This document shows, piece by piece, positions 1 to 7,887 of a stretch of DNA of 64,000 nt (position 1 is the stretch's first letter; each line of letters starts with the position of its first letter). Made by a program: the position numbers and the translations under genes. A model generated the notes under the pieces. The model was given only the letters and a program-made list of their open reading frames with translations, searched no databases and was not told the DNA's origin. Origin of the DNA: Pseudovibrio sp. JCM 19062 (GTDB lineage: Bacteria > Pseudomonadota > Alphaproteobacteria > Rhizobiales > Stappiaceae); the NCBI GenBank assembly GCA_001310715.1, contig BAXV01000006.1, forward strand, positions 1 through 64,000, written 5' to 3'.

Positions 1-184
1 CGGGACCTTAAAAGCTCCGCTCGGTTGAAGCGTTGCGAAAATAGGTGTTGAATTTCAGGGATATGCAATGAAAACGCAGTGGGTAACCATCCAGCGCACC
101 CAAATAGAAGGTGGCGCGAAGGCTGGCGTCCCACTGGCTGATTTCGATGCGCCGGTTACCAGCCACGGTGCTGGTGATGCCGTG

Positions 185-1160
185 CTATTGAAGGACTGCC
201 CGGAGTTCATCAATACGTTCATTGATGAGCCAGCCGTAGTAATTCTCGCGCGGCAAATGTGATGGCTCATTCTGCGCTTGTTTCGGTAGGAAATGGCGCG
301 TTCCCAAGGGTTGCCAAGGTTGTAGAGCGTTGAGGTGATGCCCGGGTTTCTTGAGATATCGACGTTGGCCACCTTTTTGTAGGCGTTGATGGCATCTCGC
401 AGAACTGCTGCGGTGTAATGGATTGATTTATTTGGATCCATTACCGTTTTATAAAGGCCTGATGCATCTTTTGAGCTGAGCTTTGGCAGGCCGCTGACGC
501 TGTTGACCATATCATTCATCTTTAGTGCAGTGAGTGGGGTTATTTGCCCTAAGCCGAAGCTTTGCCCTGCGTACATTGGTCTGAAGAAGGCTCTGTGAAA
601 CGGTTCGCGCGGATAACGGGTGCTGCCAACTGTTTTGCCCATGAACCTTGTGTTCCAGACCAGCTCGTAACATCTCCAGCGGCCGTTGCTGGTTTCCTCT
701 TGGCGGCATTTGGTAAATTGTGGGCGCTTGATGAAGCTCCAGACTTCTTCGCCGTCATACTGAAATGAGATGCGAATGCGTGCGTATTGCAAAGCCTTCA
801 TGTAATAGCCTTGTGCACTGTCGAGGCTGTCGTAATTGTAGGTGTGTTCGCCAACAATAGCGCCTAAAATATGAACTGGATCAATGTTGTAAAGGCCTGC
901 AACCTGCTTGATGTTCTGGATCAGGCGGCGTTCTCTTTTGAGAACTGCGAGAATGCGCTGGAACTTTTTCTCATAGGTTCGATTGAAGGCACTGGTGCGA
1001 GTTGCAGAGGCAATCGGAATGGTCGGCTGGCTTTGCAAGCGGTTGCCAGCGGGCACGATAAGCGCACATTCGCCATTGCCGGGCTTAACAATCGATAAGT
1101 AGAAGGTAAGATCAGGGTTGCGGCTAATAGAACTAGACATGTTTTGCGCGATAACTTCAT
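185..1160 (-). CDS. DUF1402 family secreted protein (two frameshifts)
   Basis: Function unknown; the family is common in Rhizobiales. The product starts at 1160 with a clear signal peptide (MKLSRKTCLVLLAATLI...SPAMA). The frame then shifts near 1070 into the main body, which carries family motifs such as VPAGNR, DPVHILGAIVGEHTYN, AGQSFGLGQITPLTALK and ISRNPGITSTLYNLGN. GAIVGEHT and GQSFGLGQ recall lysozyme or transglycosylase-like folds, which is only a hint. A second shift near 260-300 is needed to reach the proper C-terminus (ENYYGWLINERIDELRAVLQ, stop at 185-187). The corrected length is about 324 residues. Both breaks look like single-base indels. The family assignment rests on remembered motifs. 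Confidence 0.75.
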
Positions 1161-1280
1161 AGCAATCAGACTCTGAGTTATATTTATTATCAGTCTTGTT
1201 TGCCTGATTTTTACCTGAATTGTCCTAAAAATTTATTCATGCTTGTGCTTTGTCTTTCTGGAATAAGTATAGTGTAATTT

Positions 1281-1724
1281 TTAGCAGGAGTGTCCGCTCA
1301 TGTAGTGACCGAATTCGTTTGAAACGGAAATGCGGACCTGAGTAACGCCACTGTTGATGAAATCCAATTCAGCTGCTGCACCTCTGGACAGGTCAATCAA
1401 CCGGCTTTTTGCATAGGGGCCCCGGTCGTTTACGCGTACTGTTAATGTCTTGCCATTGCTCAGGTTTGTGACGTGAACGTTGGTTCCCATTGGCAGGGTT
1501 AGGTGGGCGGCGGTGAGTTTGCTGGGGTCCATCATTTCCCCGCTTGCTGTTTTAGAATGCAGGGCATACCAGGATGCTTCTCCGCACTGTGCGGTTCTGG
1601 AGACCTGTATTTGTTGGGGGCTTAATACAAACGCGAACAGGACAATGAGCATTGTGGCGATAAGGAGGAGGAGGGCGTAGATGCGGCCGCCGCTATGGGT
1701 CAGCCCTTTTGTATTCCATGACAT
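1281..1724 (-). CDS. RlpA-like double-psi beta-barrel secreted protein
   Basis: A 147-residue intact protein. Residues about 13-37 form a membrane anchor or signal segment (IYALLLLIATMLIVLFAFVL). Residues about 45-140 are an RlpA-type double-psi beta-barrel: GEASWYA, ASGEMMDPSKLTAAHLTLP, VHVTNLSNGKTLTVRVNDRG and GPYAKSRLIDLSRGAAAEL are hallmark segments. Members act on peptidoglycan as septal lytic transglycosylases, cutting glycan strands that lack stem peptides. The SPOR domain of full RlpA is absent, so this is a short, probably membrane-anchored form. It lies next to another envelope gene on the same strand. Glycan cleavage is inferred from the family. Confidence 0.8.
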   Translation of the reverse strand: MSWNTKGLTHSGGRIYALLLLIATMLIVLFAFVLSPQQIQVSRTAQCGEASWYALHSKTASGEMMDPSKLTAAHLTLPMGTNVHVTNLSNGKTLTVRVNDRGPYAKSRLIDLSRGAAAELDFINSGVTQVRISVSNEFGHYMSGHSC

Positions 1725-1893
1725 TCCGAAGCCTTTTTGTCAGTTTATTCACTCCAATTATACAGGGTTCCTCACGTTATTGGGACCAGAGAGATTTTCT
1801 GTATTGGTGAGTTGGTTTATTAAGATTGAAGATAATCACTGTGTTTTTAGTGGTGTGAACCACTTGAGCTATCTTTGCCAGAAGGGGACGAAC

Positions 1894-2850
1894 GTGCAGC
1901 AGCGCCCATTGACCGGAAGACTTATCCTCGCGGATGTGGCGCGTGGCCTCGCGCTCTTGGCAATGGCGATCTACCATTTTTCCTGGGATCTTTCCTGGTT
2001 TGGTGTTGTGGGTTGGAACGTGGACGGTGATGCAGACTGGCGCTTGTTTGCTCGGCTGATTGCGGGAAGCTTTTTGTTTCTGGTCGGCTTCAGTCTGGTG
2101 CTGGCGCATAAAAGTGGTATCCGCTGGAAGAGTTTCTGGAAACGGGAGGTCAAGGTTGCTATTGCTGCGCTTGCGGTTTCTGTGGTGACCTATTTTATCT
2201 TTCAGGATCAATGGGTTCGCTTTGGAATTCTGCACTCCATTGTTGTCTCCAGCCTTCTTGCCCTACCGTTTTTGCGTGCTCATTATCTCTTTGCGTTGCT
2301 ATGTGGTGCCGGAGTGATCCTGCTCTATCAATGGATGGGGGATTTCGTGCTGCCTTATCACCAGTTGTTCTGGCTTGGGATCACATCTTCTCCGCAGTCT
2401 TCCGTTGATTATGTGCCACTTATTCCTTGGTTCGGGCCCGTGTTGCTCGGCGTTGGTTGCGGGAGTTTCTTCGCGCGTTATGACCTGCTGCGCCTTTTGC
2501 GCGGTTCTGCGTCGCCTAACGTTATTTCGCGTTGTTTTGCGTGGTTTGGTCGCCATTCGCTTGCAACCTACCTTTTGCACCAGCCTATCCTGTTCGGGAT
2601 CGTTTGGGCGGGTGTGACTGTTGGAGTGATCGGTAGCAGCGTTGGTGATGTGCAGGTCACAAGCTTTCAGCAATCTTGTGTGGCTGCTTGTAGTCAGAGT
2701 CTGGATGCTCAGCTGTGTGAGCAAGCATGCTCCTGTACCTCCTCTGAATTGATGGGTCGCGGGCTTTGGGAGGAGATGTTGAGCAGGCCAAATGATCCTG
2801 ATATGCGGGAGCTTGCGCAGCAGGTGTTTCAAATGTGCTTGCAGCAGTAG
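1894..2850 (+). CDS. DUF1624 / heparan-alpha-glucosaminide N-acetyltransferase-like membrane protein
   Basis: An intact membrane protein of 318 residues. I place the start at GTG 1894 because GGGGA lies 5-10 bases upstream and the family N-terminus (RLILADVARGLALLAMAIYH) begins there; the open frame runs back to 1681, but that stretch is not membrane-like. At least six hydrophobic segments are visible, including FVLPYHQLFWLGI, VPLIPWFGPVLLGVGCG and HSLATYLLHQPILFGIVW. The D-ARG-ALLAMAIYHF start and the late S-YLLHQP segment match the catalytic membrane domain (HGSNAT_cat, DUF1624). The bacterial substrate is unknown. The soluble tail after residue 260 is Cys-rich (several Cys between 2676 and 2745), which is unusual for the family. 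Confidence 0.75.
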   Translation: MQQRPLTGRLILADVARGLALLAMAIYHFSWDLSWFGVVGWNVDGDADWRLFARLIAGSFLFLVGFSLVLAHKSGIRWKSFWKREVKVAIAALAVSVVTYFIFQDQWVRFGILHSIVVSSLLALPFLRAHYLFALLCGAGVILLYQWMGDFVLPYHQLFWLGITSSPQSSVDYVPLIPWFGPVLLGVGCGSFFARYDLLRLLRGSASPNVISRCFAWFGRHSLATYLLHQPILFGIVWAGVTVGVIGSSVGDVQVTSFQQSCVAACSQSLDAQLCEQACSCTSSELMGRGLWEEMLSRPNDPDMRELAQQVFQMCLQQ

Positions 2851-3500
2851 GCTTGTGACTGCTGAGGGAGAGGGCCCTTGCTTTGGGTGCAAACAGCTAG
2901 TTTCATTGAGCTGGGAAAATCGTATTTTTTTGATTCAAATACTAGTGAATCAGTTCGCCGGTGCCGTTCTGATATTGCGATGCTGGATGCATAAAAAAGC
3001 CGTTAGGCTTCATTCCATTGAAAGAATGTGAATTTTATACCTGCTGAAATTTCAGTGGGTTTAGCGTGTTCTGCCTGCCTTTCTATGATCGCAAAAACTT
3101 TACTCTTCCCTATACGTAAGCTCTGGAATTGAATGGGCTTTTTGCTGTCAACGCGGAACTGTTTTTTTGCCGGCGTAAGTCGAAGTTAGTGCAGCTTTCC
3201 GGGTGGTGAAGGGGTCGCTCCAGAAGAGAAATACCTAAAACTACATATAGATGGTATTGACCACGCCAAATGTACGGATAATATATTACTCGGTAAATAT
3301 ACGCAGTTCTATTGAAGTGATGTTGGGATATTCGTGTTGTGGGGGAAGTATAGATTTAGTCTATGCTAATATAGTGTTTTAAACATTGCATCACCTTTCT
3401 CTGAGGTGGGCTCATCCTTTACGACATATTCTCGCATCCCTTCAGACGTGAGTTCGGTTTTGGGGAATTACCCGAAGCTCACAAGTATTGGGGGAAGATA
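2851..3500. other. Intergenic region upstream of the FadL-like gene
   Basis: This 650-base gap is AT-rich in its right half and holds no convincing gene. It contains a TACCTAAA octamer near 3232 of a kind seen in several other promoter gaps here. It presumably carries the promoter of the outer-membrane gene at 3501. No RNA gene or clear terminator was seen. Confidence 0.5.
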
Positions 3501-4752
3501 ATGCGGGTTTTGAAGAATGCAGGGCTAGGCCTTGCAGCAGGCGGCTTTGTGCTGGCCGGATCAGGTGCCGCCTTTGCGGGTGCCTGGGATAACATGGGCG
3601 TTGGGTCCCTCGACCTGCTGTTCGCTCCGGAAAAATTTGTGGTTGAAGCTGGTGCGACTTATGCGGACCGCAATGTTGATTACAAAGTGAAGAATGCAAC
3701 AACGCAAGGTCGTAAAAATCCACCTGCTCTACCTACGGACGTTGATACTCTAGCAAAGCCAGGTTCGAAAAAAAGAGCGTGTGACGCCAAACATTTGGGA
3801 TTATCGAGTAGGTGTAAAGGCCAACTTGATGGAGGATCTTGATTGTCTCGGACGTTTGAACTCACCGTTCAGTATCAATGAAGAGATGGATCCTACTTGG
3901 GCTGGACGTTACGGTGGGTATGAAACCACCGCAACTACTATGGGGCTTGATGCGACGTGCGCCTATAAGTTTCAGATTGATGGGAGTAGCAATTTCCGGG
4001 TGATCGCAGGCGTAAAGGCGCTGGATCTAACTTATCAGTCTGTTGGGATGGTGTACGGTAATGCGCTGAGTCCTTTCTTTACTGACGATTACTTTTCTGA
4101 TGGTGAGGTTAAATCAGATGGTATGGCGTGGGGCTGGCGTGCAGGTGTTGCCTATGAAATCCCTGCTTACGCTTGAGAGCAAGCTTAGTGTATGACTCCA
4201 AGGTAAAATTAGACCTTACTGGCGATACATACATATTTGATGTGCCTACAGCTAGCGGTGGTATTGAAACTATACACCAAGAAGCCTACGCTTCAATCAC
4301 GGCTCCCCAGTCTGTTGAGCTGAATGTGCAGTCAGGCATTGCTCCGGCTGGTTGGCGACGTTTGGTGTGAAGTGGATGGATTGGTCCAGCATTGATCGAC
4401 TCGTTCTGTATAATGGAGACGGTAGTAAATCAACGGACCGGGTGCTTGGCTTTACAGACGGTTGGACGGTCAAAGCAGGTATCGGTCATCAGTTTAATGA
4501 GAAGCTCAGCTTGGTAGTTCGGTTCAGTGGGATCGCGGAGTTGGTGGAAGCTACTCTGATAACTACACCTTTGCGGCCGGTGGTGCTTACGCTTTGAATG
4601 ATAAAGTCAAAGTTACACTCGGAGGAGCTGCTATCTATAAAACTGCCGGAGAAGGTGATGCTATTAACTTAGCTAATGGTTCCGGATATACCTATGAGTA
4701 CGATGGTTCTTGGAACTTCGCTGTAGATACAAAGCTGCGAATTGCTTTCTAA
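3501..4752 (+). CDS. FadL-like outer-membrane transporter, copy 1 (four frameshifts)
   Basis: First of two tandem OmpP1/FadL-type outer-membrane barrels, a family that takes up long-chain fatty acids and other hydrophobic compounds. The start is ATG 3501 with a GGGGGAAG ribosome site and a signal peptide ending AFA|GAW. Four reading-frame changes (near 3770, 4170, 4360 and 4570) must be joined; the corrected protein is about 416 residues. Segments match copy 2 closely: FVVEAGATYADRNVDYK, PQSVELNVQSGIAP, VKWMDWSSIDRL, FTDGWTVKAGIGHQF, and the terminal strand SWNFAVDTKLRIAF. Most shifts look like indel errors, but four in one gene means a decayed duplicate cannot be excluded. Confidence 0.75.
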
Positions 4753-4779
4753 GGGATAGCCGATCCTATGACGTACAGA

Positions 4780-4806
4780 AGCCGGGGCGTTGTCTCCGGC
4801 TTTTGT
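4780..4806 (+). terminator. Rho-independent terminator after FadL-like copy 1
   Basis: An 8-bp GC-rich stem (AGCCGGGG with CTCCGGCT, one G-T pair) closes a short loop and runs into TTTTGTTGTT, 28 bases after the stop codon. Confidence 0.8.
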
Positions 4807-5344
4807 TGTTTGAGGGGGATTCGGTGTTGTGGGATATCTGTGTGGGTTGGGCCGTTATTTGTGCTGAATGTGCAACAGGTGTGGGAAGAAATACGCATGT
4901 TGTACTGTCGTAAGTGTCATCTCAAAGCTCGCAAGTAAATTACGTATAGGTAATGTTGACTATAATCTAATACTTGTTGTGCTCTCGTCATAATCTTCCG
5001 TGTAATTAATATTGGTAAATATAATGCCATAATAACTCTGGGTTATATCTAGGGCTACGAATTTTCGGTTCGGCGAAATGACGTAGTATTTATACTTTGG
5101 GAGGGGTGAATTTTCCTCTCAATGCGTTATGCATGCAGTCAAGAATATATCAGTTTGCACCTGCAAATTGGTGGGATGGCACTGGCGCGAGGCACGTTGA
5201 TGCTCGTTAAGTGCGGATTGTATGCTCGCTGTATTGCTGCGAAATATGCTGCTATTTCCGTTACTTACGCAAGTGCTCCCATTTGGATGAACCTCAGTTG
5301 GCGTTTTGAGCGCCGCGTACGGGGAAGTAAAAGGGGGAGAGGGC
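4807..5344. other. AT-rich intergenic region between the two FadL-like genes
   Basis: No gene is supported. The stretch 4935-5060 is AT-rich and contains TATAGGTAATG (near 4946) and ATTGGTAAAT (near 5008), resembling the TACCTA-type motif found elsewhere. It has its own terminator upstream and a strong ribosome site downstream, so copy 2 is probably transcribed from its own promoter here. Confidence 0.5.
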
Positions 5345-6544
5345 ATGCGTGTTCTCAAGACATTGGCTCAGACAACAATTCTGGGTTGTGCAGTATCCAT
5401 GATTCCTGCCGCTGCATTTGCAGGCGGCTGGTCCACCGAAGGCATCGCAGACTACGATCTGATGTTTGCTGACGGTAAGTTTGTCGTCGAAAGCGGCGCG
5501 ACTTACGCCAACCGTAATGTTGATTTCAAGAATGCTGAGACGACACAAACTGGTGTTCCTACAGACAAAACAAATTCGAGAGCGGACGATATCGCGCCAG
5601 ATATTTCAGTGTTTTCTGGTGCAGTAAAAATTGGTCTGTTGGAAAATTTGGACCTGTTTGCACGTATCAATCAGCCATATATCATTCGCGAACAACCAGG
5701 TTTTGACTGGAATGGCCGATTTGCGATTGGCGAGACCAATGCAGATTCGTTGGGTGTTGATGCAATGCTGAGCTACAAACACGAGCTGAGTAAAGGTAAC
5801 TACGTTCGTGTGTTTGGTGGGCTGCGCTCTGTGACCGTTGATTACGAGCAGCTATCTAAGACGTTGACGCCTGTTCCGTCCGAATTGGATACTGAAATTT
5901 CCGTTGATTCAGAGCGTGCTTATGGCTACCGCATTGGTGCGGCGTTTGAAAAGCCAGAGATCGCTTTGCGCGCAATGGTTGCCTATGAATCCGCCATCGA
6001 TCTTGAGCTTGATGGAGCTTTGACTATTCAGGGAACGAGTTTCGACGCGGCTGCTAAAGCCAGTCTGCCTCAGTCCGTTGAAGCAAAGATCCAAACTGGT
6101 ATTGCTCCGAAGTGGCTGGCTTCTCTCGGTGTGAAGTGGACTGACTGGAGCGTGCTGGACAGGATTTCCGTTGATGTTGCATCACCGGGAGGACCAATTC
6201 CCACTAAGGTTGAGCGGGGCCTAGGCTATACCGACGGCTGGACAGTTGAAGCGGGTATTGGTCATCAGCTGACTGATAAACTGAGCCTTGGTAGTAGTGT
6301 AACTTGGGACAAGGGCATTAGTGGTCCTTACTCCGATACTTACTCTCTCAGCCTCGGTGGCAGCTACGATCTCGCCGATAACGTGAAGTTTACGCTTGGC
6401 GGCCGTGCGATTTATAAGACAGCGGGCGAAGGCACCTACGAAATCTCAAAGTTTGGCGATGCTCCGTCCTCTGTTACCACAGAATACGAATACGACGCCT
6501 CTTGGAACTTCGCGGTTTCTTCAAAAATCCGCGTAGCGTTTTAA
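5345..6544 (+). CDS. FadL-like outer-membrane transporter, copy 2
   Basis: An intact 399-residue outer-membrane beta-barrel of the OmpP1/FadL/TodX family. ATG 5345 is preferred over the upstream in-frame start at 5306 because GGGGGAGAGGG lies just before it and a signal peptide follows (MRVLKTLAQTTILGC...AAAFA|GGW). Alternating strands run to a terminal aromatic residue (SSKIRVAF), as in outer-membrane proteins. LPQSVEAKIQTGIAPKWL followed by GVKWTDWSVLDRI is the characteristic FadL C-terminal half. It is a clear paralogue of the gene at 3501 in the same orientation. The family suggests uptake of a hydrophobic substrate; the actual substrate cannot be read from the sequence. Confidence 0.85.
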   Translation: MRVLKTLAQTTILGCAVSMIPAAAFAGGWSTEGIADYDLMFADGKFVVESGATYANRNVDFKNAETTQTGVPTDKTNSRADDIAPDISVFSGAVKIGLLENLDLFARINQPYIIREQPGFDWNGRFAIGETNADSLGVDAMLSYKHELSKGNYVRVFGGLRSVTVDYEQLSKTLTPVPSELDTEISVDSERAYGYRIGAAFEKPEIALRAMVAYESAIDLELDGALTIQGTSFDAAAKASLPQSVEAKIQTGIAPKWLASLGVKWTDWSVLDRISVDVASPGGPIPTKVERGLGYTDGWTVEAGIGHQLTDKLSLGSSVTWDKGISGPYSDTYSLSLGGSYDLADNVKFTLGGRAIYKTAGEGTYEISKFGDAPSSVTTEYEYDASWNFAVSSKIRVAF

Positions 6545-6568
6545 ACGATCTTATCTATGAGAATTGTG

Positions 6569-6600
6569 GGGCCGGGGATGGTTATCTCTGGCCCTTTTTA
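6569..6600. terminator. Terminator between convergent genes
   Basis: A 10-bp stem starting GGGCC and closing with GGCCC is followed by a T-run (6595-6599) on the plus strand, 25 bases after the FadL-like stop. The stop codon of the convergent minus-strand gene at 6598 overlaps the T-run. Confidence 0.75.
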
Positions 6601-7155
6601 TTTTGGGGCGGAGGCCATGAGGTTGCATTCGAAGCGGTTGTCGTTGCTGAATTTGATCTCGACCGAGGGGTGTTTGAACTCGTTGTTGATGCGGAAAATG
6701 ACCGCCTGAGCGCCGAGGCTTGTGAGGTGTTCCGGCAGCTCGTTGCTGAAGAATTTGTAGTGGGCTTTGATCGGGTGAGGGGTCATCTTGATGACTTCGC
6801 CGTCAATTGCAATTTCAGCGAAGGCGTAGGTTGATCTGGTGTCGATCTCATAGTCAACGAACACCGTTGTACCGCGAAACTCATCAAAGATTTTCTGGCA
6901 ATGATCGATCATATTTGAGGATGCCATGCCTGTGCTGACGCCGGTCCCCACATGGGCGATGGGGAGCATGAGTTCGTCCATAATCAGCTGCGCTCTGGCT
7001 TGTCCAACTGATCCCAAAACAAGCGTGGTGCTGAGGATAGCTGCGATCGCATCGGAACGGGAAGGCGTGTGCCAGTGTTGCCTGACGTGGTTTGCCCCAA
7101 GTTCGGATGGCGCAAATTGCTTGGAAACTATGGGTTTCTCACGTCCTCTACTCAA
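6598..7155 (-). CDS. Secreted protein of unknown function, paralogue A
   Basis: Not recognised. The 185-residue frame contains a signal-peptide-like segment (SDAIAAILSTTLVLGSVGQARA|Q) that begins only at about residue 34, so the true start is probably downstream of 7155 or there is an indel in the first 30 codons. The mature part begins IMDELMLPIAHVGTG and has one Cys near DHCQKIFDEFRGTTVFVDYEI and one near the end (FECNLM). It is related to the next gene: both have a LPI-H---G start, a Cys-rich helix, a VxVxYxI strand, a PxxIPxxYxFxSxxMP/LP-like segment and a hydrophobic FLRI/IFRI strand. The pair is probably a local duplication. Confidence 0.6.
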   Translation of the reverse strand: MSRGREKPIVSKQFAPSELGANHVRQHWHTPSRSDAIAAILSTTLVLGSVGQARAQLIMDELMLPIAHVGTGVSTGMASSNMIDHCQKIFDEFRGTTVFVDYEIDTRSTYAFAEIAIDGEVIKMTPHPIKAHYKFFSNELPEHLTSLGAQAVIFRINNEFKHPSVEIKFSNDNRFECNLMASAPK

Positions 7156-7182
7156 CTAAGTCTGTCCTTCTTTGCATCTGCC

Positions 7183-7668
7183 TTACTGCCTTAGCCTGAA
7201 GGGCTGGGTGCTCAGGAAGCATTTATCTGTTGGCTGCTCTCCCGAGGCGATGATGTGGATCACTTCGTCATCGAAATCATCTTCCATTGAGAAGATGATC
7301 CGCAGAAAGCCTGATTGCTGAGGGGGGCTGGCATTCTGTCCGAGGTGAAGGAATAGGTCTGCGGGATGCCGAGTGGTGTTAGATTGACTTGTGTGTTTTC
7401 CAGCAATGCAACGGCTTGATTTTGTGTTGTACTGATCTGGTATTCAACAAGCACTTCTTCGCCAAGGATAGAGGCGAATTTTTCCTGACACGCCGCTGTC
7501 ACAGCCTGATCTGCTGAACCGTCTTCCTTAAGGCCAGCGATATGATTGATCGGCACAAGGACCTGACCACTCACGTTGTTGGGCGGGGCGGCGTGTCCGG
7601 ATGCAGCAAGGAAAAGGGAGGCGGAAATTGCAGTGAGTGCACCTGCTCCGAAATGTCGTTTTTTTCAT
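7183..7668 (-). CDS. Secreted protein of unknown function, paralogue B (two frameshifts)
   Basis: Related to paralogue A. ATG at 7668 is preceded by AGGAAC. An indel in the run of seven A bases after MKK (7659-7665) hides the signal peptide, which reads RHFGAGALTAISASLFLAASGHA|A after correction. The mature part follows as NNVSGQVLVPINHIAGLKEDG, then EEVLVEYQISTTQNQAVALLEN. A second indel in the C-run near 7320 must be crossed to reach SGFLRIIFSMEDDFDDEVIHI and the stop at 7183-7185. The corrected length is about 161 residues. There is one Cys in the middle (ACQEKF) and one near the end (DKCFL), matching the Cys positions of paralogue A, which may form a disulfide. Confidence 0.6.
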
Positions 7669-7887
7669 TCTTGTTGTTCCTGCTCGCTGGATGCTGATGA
7701 GCGGTGATCTGCTGAGCCGCGCTTGTTGTGACAGCACCGTTGTTCTGAGCGGTCGCATGATCGCAGTTTTGCAGTCTGCGGCAAGCTCGGGCTGCACTCA
7801 AATCAATGCGCTCAGGCTGGTTAAGAGCGGGCAACGGCTCCTTTCTAAACCGAGCCGAGATATTAAGAGGATGTTTACCGCAGAGTG

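Noticed and set aside
1681..1893. Upstream extension of the DUF1624 protein
   Set aside because: It overlaps the divergent RlpA start, has no conserved sequence, and a strong ribosome site precedes GTG 1894.
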